From contig JASIRB010000664.1 of assembly GCA_030323885.1 (NCBI GenBank), forward strand, positions 62,001 through 126,000: a DNA stretch of 64,000 nucleotides, in the 5' to 3' direction. Origin of the DNA: Branchipolynoe longqiensis. Taxonomy: Eukaryota; Annelida; Polychaeta; Phyllodocida; Polynoidae. The position numbers were made by a program, and so were the translations under genes. Below, piece after piece: positions 60,596 to 64,000 of this stretch; within the stretch, counting starts at the first letter, position 1, and the number at the start of each line of letters is the position of its first letter. The notes under the pieces are model-generated. The model saw only the letters and a list, made by a program, of their open reading frames with translations, did no database searches and was not told the origin of the DNA.

Positions 60596-61853
60596 CCCGT
60601 GCTGCAGTCTGTGTCCATATCCGTGGCTACGTCCGTGTCCATGTCCATGCAGCTATCAATTACCTCAGCTGTGTCAGTGACCACTTTTGTGGCGGTCCAT
60701 GCAGATGTCCGTGACCACGTTTGCGCCAGTATCCTAGTCCGTGTCCGTGCCCATATCAGTGACCACGTCTGTGTCCGTGTCCGTGACCACGTGTGTGTCC
60801 GTGTCCATGTCCGTGACCACGTCTGTGTCCGTGACCACATCCGTGTTCACGTTCGTGTCCGTATCCGTATCAGTGACCACGTCTATGTCCATATCCGTGC
60901 CTGTTCCCACATCTGTGTCCGTAACCGTGATGTGTTACTGAAAACGACTGTGTCCGTACCCGTTCCCACATGTGTGTCCGTACTCGTGTCCATGTCCGTA
61001 CCCGTTCCCACATGTGTGGCCGTACTCGTGTCCAGGTGTGTGTCCGTGTCCGTGTCCGTACCCATACCCGTTCCCACACGTGTGTCCGTACTCGTGTCCG
61101 TACTCGTGTCCGGATCAGTGACCTTGTCTGTGACCACGGCTGTGACCACGTCCGTGTCCGTATCAGTGACCACATCTGTGTCCGTGTCCGTTACCTCGTA
61201 CCCGGTGTCCACACATGTGTGTCCGTAACTCGTGTTCGTACTCGTGTCCGTATCTGTGTCCTCGTCTGTGACCAGGGCTGTGACCACGTCCCGCGGTCCG
61301 TTGTCCGTATCAGTGACTACATCTGTGTCCGTGTCCGTGTCCGTACCCGTACCCGTACCCGTTCCCACATGTGTGTCCGTACTCGTGTTCGTACTTGTGT
61401 CCATATCAGTGACCTCGTCTGTGACCATGGCTGTGACCACGTCCGTGTCCGTATCAGTGACCACATCTGTGTCCGTGTCCGTACCCGTACCCGGGGGGGT
61501 GACCCACAATGTGTGTCCGTACTCGTGTCTCGTACTCGTGTCCGTATCAGGTGACCTCGTCTTGTGACCCACGCCCTGTTGCCACGTCCCGTCTCCGTAT
61601 CAGTGACCACATCTGTGTCCGTGTCCGTGTCCGTGCCCGTACCCGTTCCCACATGTGTGTCCGTACTCGTGTTCGTACTCGTGTCCGTATCAGTGACCTC
61701 GTCTGTGACCATGGCTGTGACCACGTCCGTGTCCGTATCAGTGACCACATCTGTGTCCGTGTCCGTGTCCGTACCCGTACCCATACCCGTTCCCACATGT
61801 GTGTCCGTACTCGTGTTCGTACTCGTGTCCGTATCAGTGACCTCGTGTAAGAT
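60596..61853. repeat. GTCCGT-hexamer minisatellite with larger composite units
   Basis: Tandem gtccgt / gtgtccgta units. A composite block (acccgttcccacatgtgtgt, gttcgtactcgtgtccgtat, cagtgacctcgtctgtgacc) recurs near 61360, 61637 and 61788. A 6-bp period without stop codons keeps several frames open on both strands, so the long frames here are artefacts. Confidence 0.95.
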
Positions 61854-62659
61854 TGTCCGATATAATACATGTGAACCGAGGTGAAGTTACTATAATAAAT
61901 TACAAACTGTCATTATAATGATAAATGTTAAATAATAAAAACCCAAAGGCATATGAGGGATGTGTGACCTGGTTAAACTATTATTCATGGGTATAGAACT
62001 TGTATATTGAATAGTCTTTGTGAGGGAGTGGTCACTTCCAGTCTGGCTAGGAAACAGTCCTTTGGAAGAGTCACCTCACATGCCCCCTCCCCCCCCCACA
62101 TGGATTGTTTTATGATTCTTTGACCACGTGCATTGTACTCTGATTGAGGAGCGAGGAGTCAGGTGAGACCACTGCATTGTTACTGTGATTTGAATGAATA
62201 GAGATATTTCATGTTGACAAATTGCCATTCTTGAATTCTTGAGACACCTTTATAAGCAATAAACCAGAGAGTCTCATTCTCTACTTTTCATTCTTAGCCC
62301 TGTTTTCCTTCATTACATGTAGTTGCTTTCACTTTGACCTGTTTAACACCACCCAACACCACCAGCCGGCACGTTACAAAATCAAAGGCGACCACGACTT
62401 GAGAAACTACCGATGATTGGTTAAGTACTGACTATGAGAGGTTTTGTATTGCGAATTAGTTTCCTGTTAATGTTTCAGTAGCATTTTCTTTCTCCCTATT
62501 TGTTTTATGGTACTACACATTTTATATTGCTTTACTTATTGTTAGCTGACTACTGTATATTTTGAACGCTCGTGAGTGACTTGAACCGCACGTGGTGTGA
62601 CTTCAATACACGTGCTAGTTTTCATTTTTGACGTTAGGAGTAGAAACAAAACACCCCCC
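61854..62659. other. Unassigned noncoding stretch
   Basis: AT-rich; no supported feature. Confidence 0.5.
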
Positions 62660-62696
62660 ACGAAAAAAACCCCCCCCCCCCCCCCCCCCCCCCCCC

Positions 62697-62736
<40 letters not shown>
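62660..62736. repeat. Poly-C tract (about 70 bases, interrupted)
   Basis: C homopolymer with aa at 62697-62698 and A-rich shoulders. Length probably unreliable. Confidence 0.9.
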
Positions 62737-62737
<1 letters not shown>

Positions 62738-63132
62738 ACACAAAAAAAAAATACTAGAATTCTATTAATAGAAACTTATATTATATTTGTAGTAGTTTTA
62801 TTTCATTTCAATTTGAAGATGCTATTTTCAAATTCTAAATTTCTTGAGGTTGAGAGATTTAAGGACTGGACATAGACTTGCGACTGGTGGTTGGGTTGGC
62901 GAGTGGTTAAGTTGTTTTCTTCTATTTGATTCTCTATTCTTTTTACTTTTTTGCAAGGATTAAATTTGAAGTAATATTGGTCGTAATAGCTAGCATTGCG
63001 TTTTGCGTCGTGGGCGGGGATGGAGCGCTCATCCCCGCCCCGCCGCCCCCCCTCTCTTCCTCTCCCCTCCCCCTTGCCTAATAGACCGTTGTATGGCTAT
63101 TACATTACACCCCCCCCCCCCTCTTCTCGGCC

Positions 63133-63139
63133 CTTATAA
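63133..63139 (+). promoter_or_regulatory. TATA-like CTTATAA of the second GC-rich DIRS element
   Basis: Same motif and same following ggccgcc as in the 301-bp repeats (17861-17870, 22888-22897). Promoter role inferred. Confidence 0.4.
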
Positions 63140-63369
63140 CCGGCCGCCCTAGCTGCTCCTAGCCACTCGCCCTTCACAACCTCCAGGACCGGGCCCCCCC
63201 AGGCCTCCCGGCCTATTTTCTATTTGGCCCCCATCAACACGAGGCACATACACACGAGGCACTATCTCGCTCCACCTCTCGCGACACGCCGCACGCGCCT
63301 CAGACGACGCCGGCCGCCTCACACCACCTCGCCGACCGGGCCCCACACTCTGATAAACTCTCAACCTTC

Positions 63370-64000
63370 ATGCCAGCCGGCTCACGCCCCCGGGCCGACC
63401 CCCCGGGGCCGCCGCGGATCCCGCCGGAGGCCGGAGCGCCGAGGGCCCGCCTCGCACTCGCTCGCCTCCGCGAACCTCCACCGCCCACCAGCCTCCAGTC
63501 GGAGGCCACCTCGTGGGCGTGCGCCGCTGTGGACGCTGGCATGGACGCCCAGGCCGCCGCTATTGAAAACAGCCAGGCCCGGCGCCCATCGACCACCTCC
63601 ACGGCACTGGTCGAGTCACTCGCCCTCGCCCTCCACCTCGGGCCGCCGCTGGATCTACCGCCCCCAGCCTCCGCCTCGGGGCCCCTGCCGCCCGTCCCAT
63701 AGCGAGCGGATAGCAGAGATGCTGCAGGTACATCGCCGCCGGGACCGGAAGGGGGGCCGCCCCCACCTACGCACCCTCGCCTCCTCCCCGCCTCTCCGAT
63801 GCCGATCGCCCTGCCCCCGCGACCATCCCCAGCGACGTCCCACCCGACCTACCAGCCCTACCTCCGCCACGGCCAATACGCCACCCAAGTCAGGCCGCCT
63901 CCGCCGCCCCCCAGCCCGCCGCCATCTACCCGCCTCCCGGACCGCTCCCCCGTCTCATCCGCGGGGCCGACGCAGTCGGGGAGTCCTGGAGTCCGCCGAG
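63370..64000 (+). pseudogene. Gag-like N-terminus of the second GC-rich DIRS element (partial)
   Basis: The frame from the ATG at 63370 (MPAGSRPRADPPGPP) is Pro/Ala/Arg-rich, with a short helical part (VDAGMDAQAAAIENSQARR), and closes at 63702. Pro-rich coding-like composition continues in other frames to the window end. By position and composition it matches the Gag start at 22779 (MPQGKGRGRKG). Similarity is compositional more than residue by residue, and a frameshift is likely. Confidence 0.45.

Larger units (their letters stand above)
62979..64000 (+). mobile_element. 5' end of a second GC-rich DIRS-type element (plus strand, runs off the window)
   Basis: Starts GGTCGTAATAGCTAGCATTG, the counterpart of the hairpin end of the 17804-23131 element read on its own strand (GGTCGTAAT...AGCATTACG). 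Both are preceded by ATT. A C-rich leader and a CTTATAA box (63133-63139) followed by ggccgcc repeat the arrangement of the 301-bp repeat. Composition jumps to very GC-rich at about 63000, as in the relative. Confidence 0.75.

Noticed and set aside
60497..61572. Several frames of 100-240 codons on both strands
   Set aside because: Products of the GTCCGT repeat, whose period is a multiple of three.

Overview
This window looks like a repeat-dominated piece of a metazoan nuclear genome, most likely a mollusc or another marine invertebrate. The evidence is many tRNA-derived SINEs with invertebrate-like structure, four kinds of tyrosine-recombinase (YR) mobile element, a jockey/CR1-like LINE, Tc1/pogo-like short TIR elements, long minisatellites and no operon-like gene order. 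The species assignment is inference. I found no exon that I would confidently call a host gene. Every substantial protein-coding signal belongs to a mobile element, and most are broken.

Layout. 1-435 is a pyrimidine-rich minisatellite. 928-1276 is a dispersed repeat (called repeat D here) and 1305-1655 a SINE (SINE-B). 1909-9575 appears to be one 7.67 kb DNA transposon with 27-bp terminal inverted repeats and a TA target duplication. It carries a broken transposase-like gene (3053-4056) and has been invaded by a DIRS-type retrotransposon (about 4074-8540) and a SINE-A (8943-9267). 9.8-17.2 kb holds SINE-A copies, TIR/foldback elements, a 5'-truncated LINE, SINE-B and a perfect 19-bp hairpin. 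17804-23131 is a very GC-rich DIRS-type element (Gag, RT/RNase H, YR, all on the minus strand) bounded by 301-bp direct repeats that end in a hairpin. 24.28-27.20 kb is a DIRS1-like element that kept Gag, RNase H and YR but lost its RT. 27.6-31.0 kb is the gag-protease part of a Gypsy-like element, sitting between two circularly permuted copies of a 320-bp tRNA-SINE unit (SINE-C).

31.4-47.6 kb is gene-poor, with foldback elements, three related TIR elements, SINEs, repeat D copies and minisatellites, including a 44-bp array with a 352-bp higher-order period. 48.56-50.41 kb is a compact YR element with textbook split direct repeats (A1-YR-B1-A2-B2) and no RT. 51.13-54.95 kb is a second member of that YR family, with a Gag-like gene and again no RT; one of its repeat copies is interrupted by a TIR element whose ends match the 7.67 kb transposon. 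55.2-62.9 kb is MITEs, SINEs and large low-complexity arrays. From 62979 to the end begins another GC-rich DIRS-type element on the plus strand, with the same terminal hairpin logic as the 17.8-23.1 kb element.

The strongest candidates for something new are (i) the DNA transposon family with TA/TGGGTCAYTCT termini linked to an orphan transposase-like family, and (ii) the RT-less Gag/YR elements with split direct repeats. Many boundaries were dated relative to each other by nested insertions and target-site duplications read directly from the sequence.
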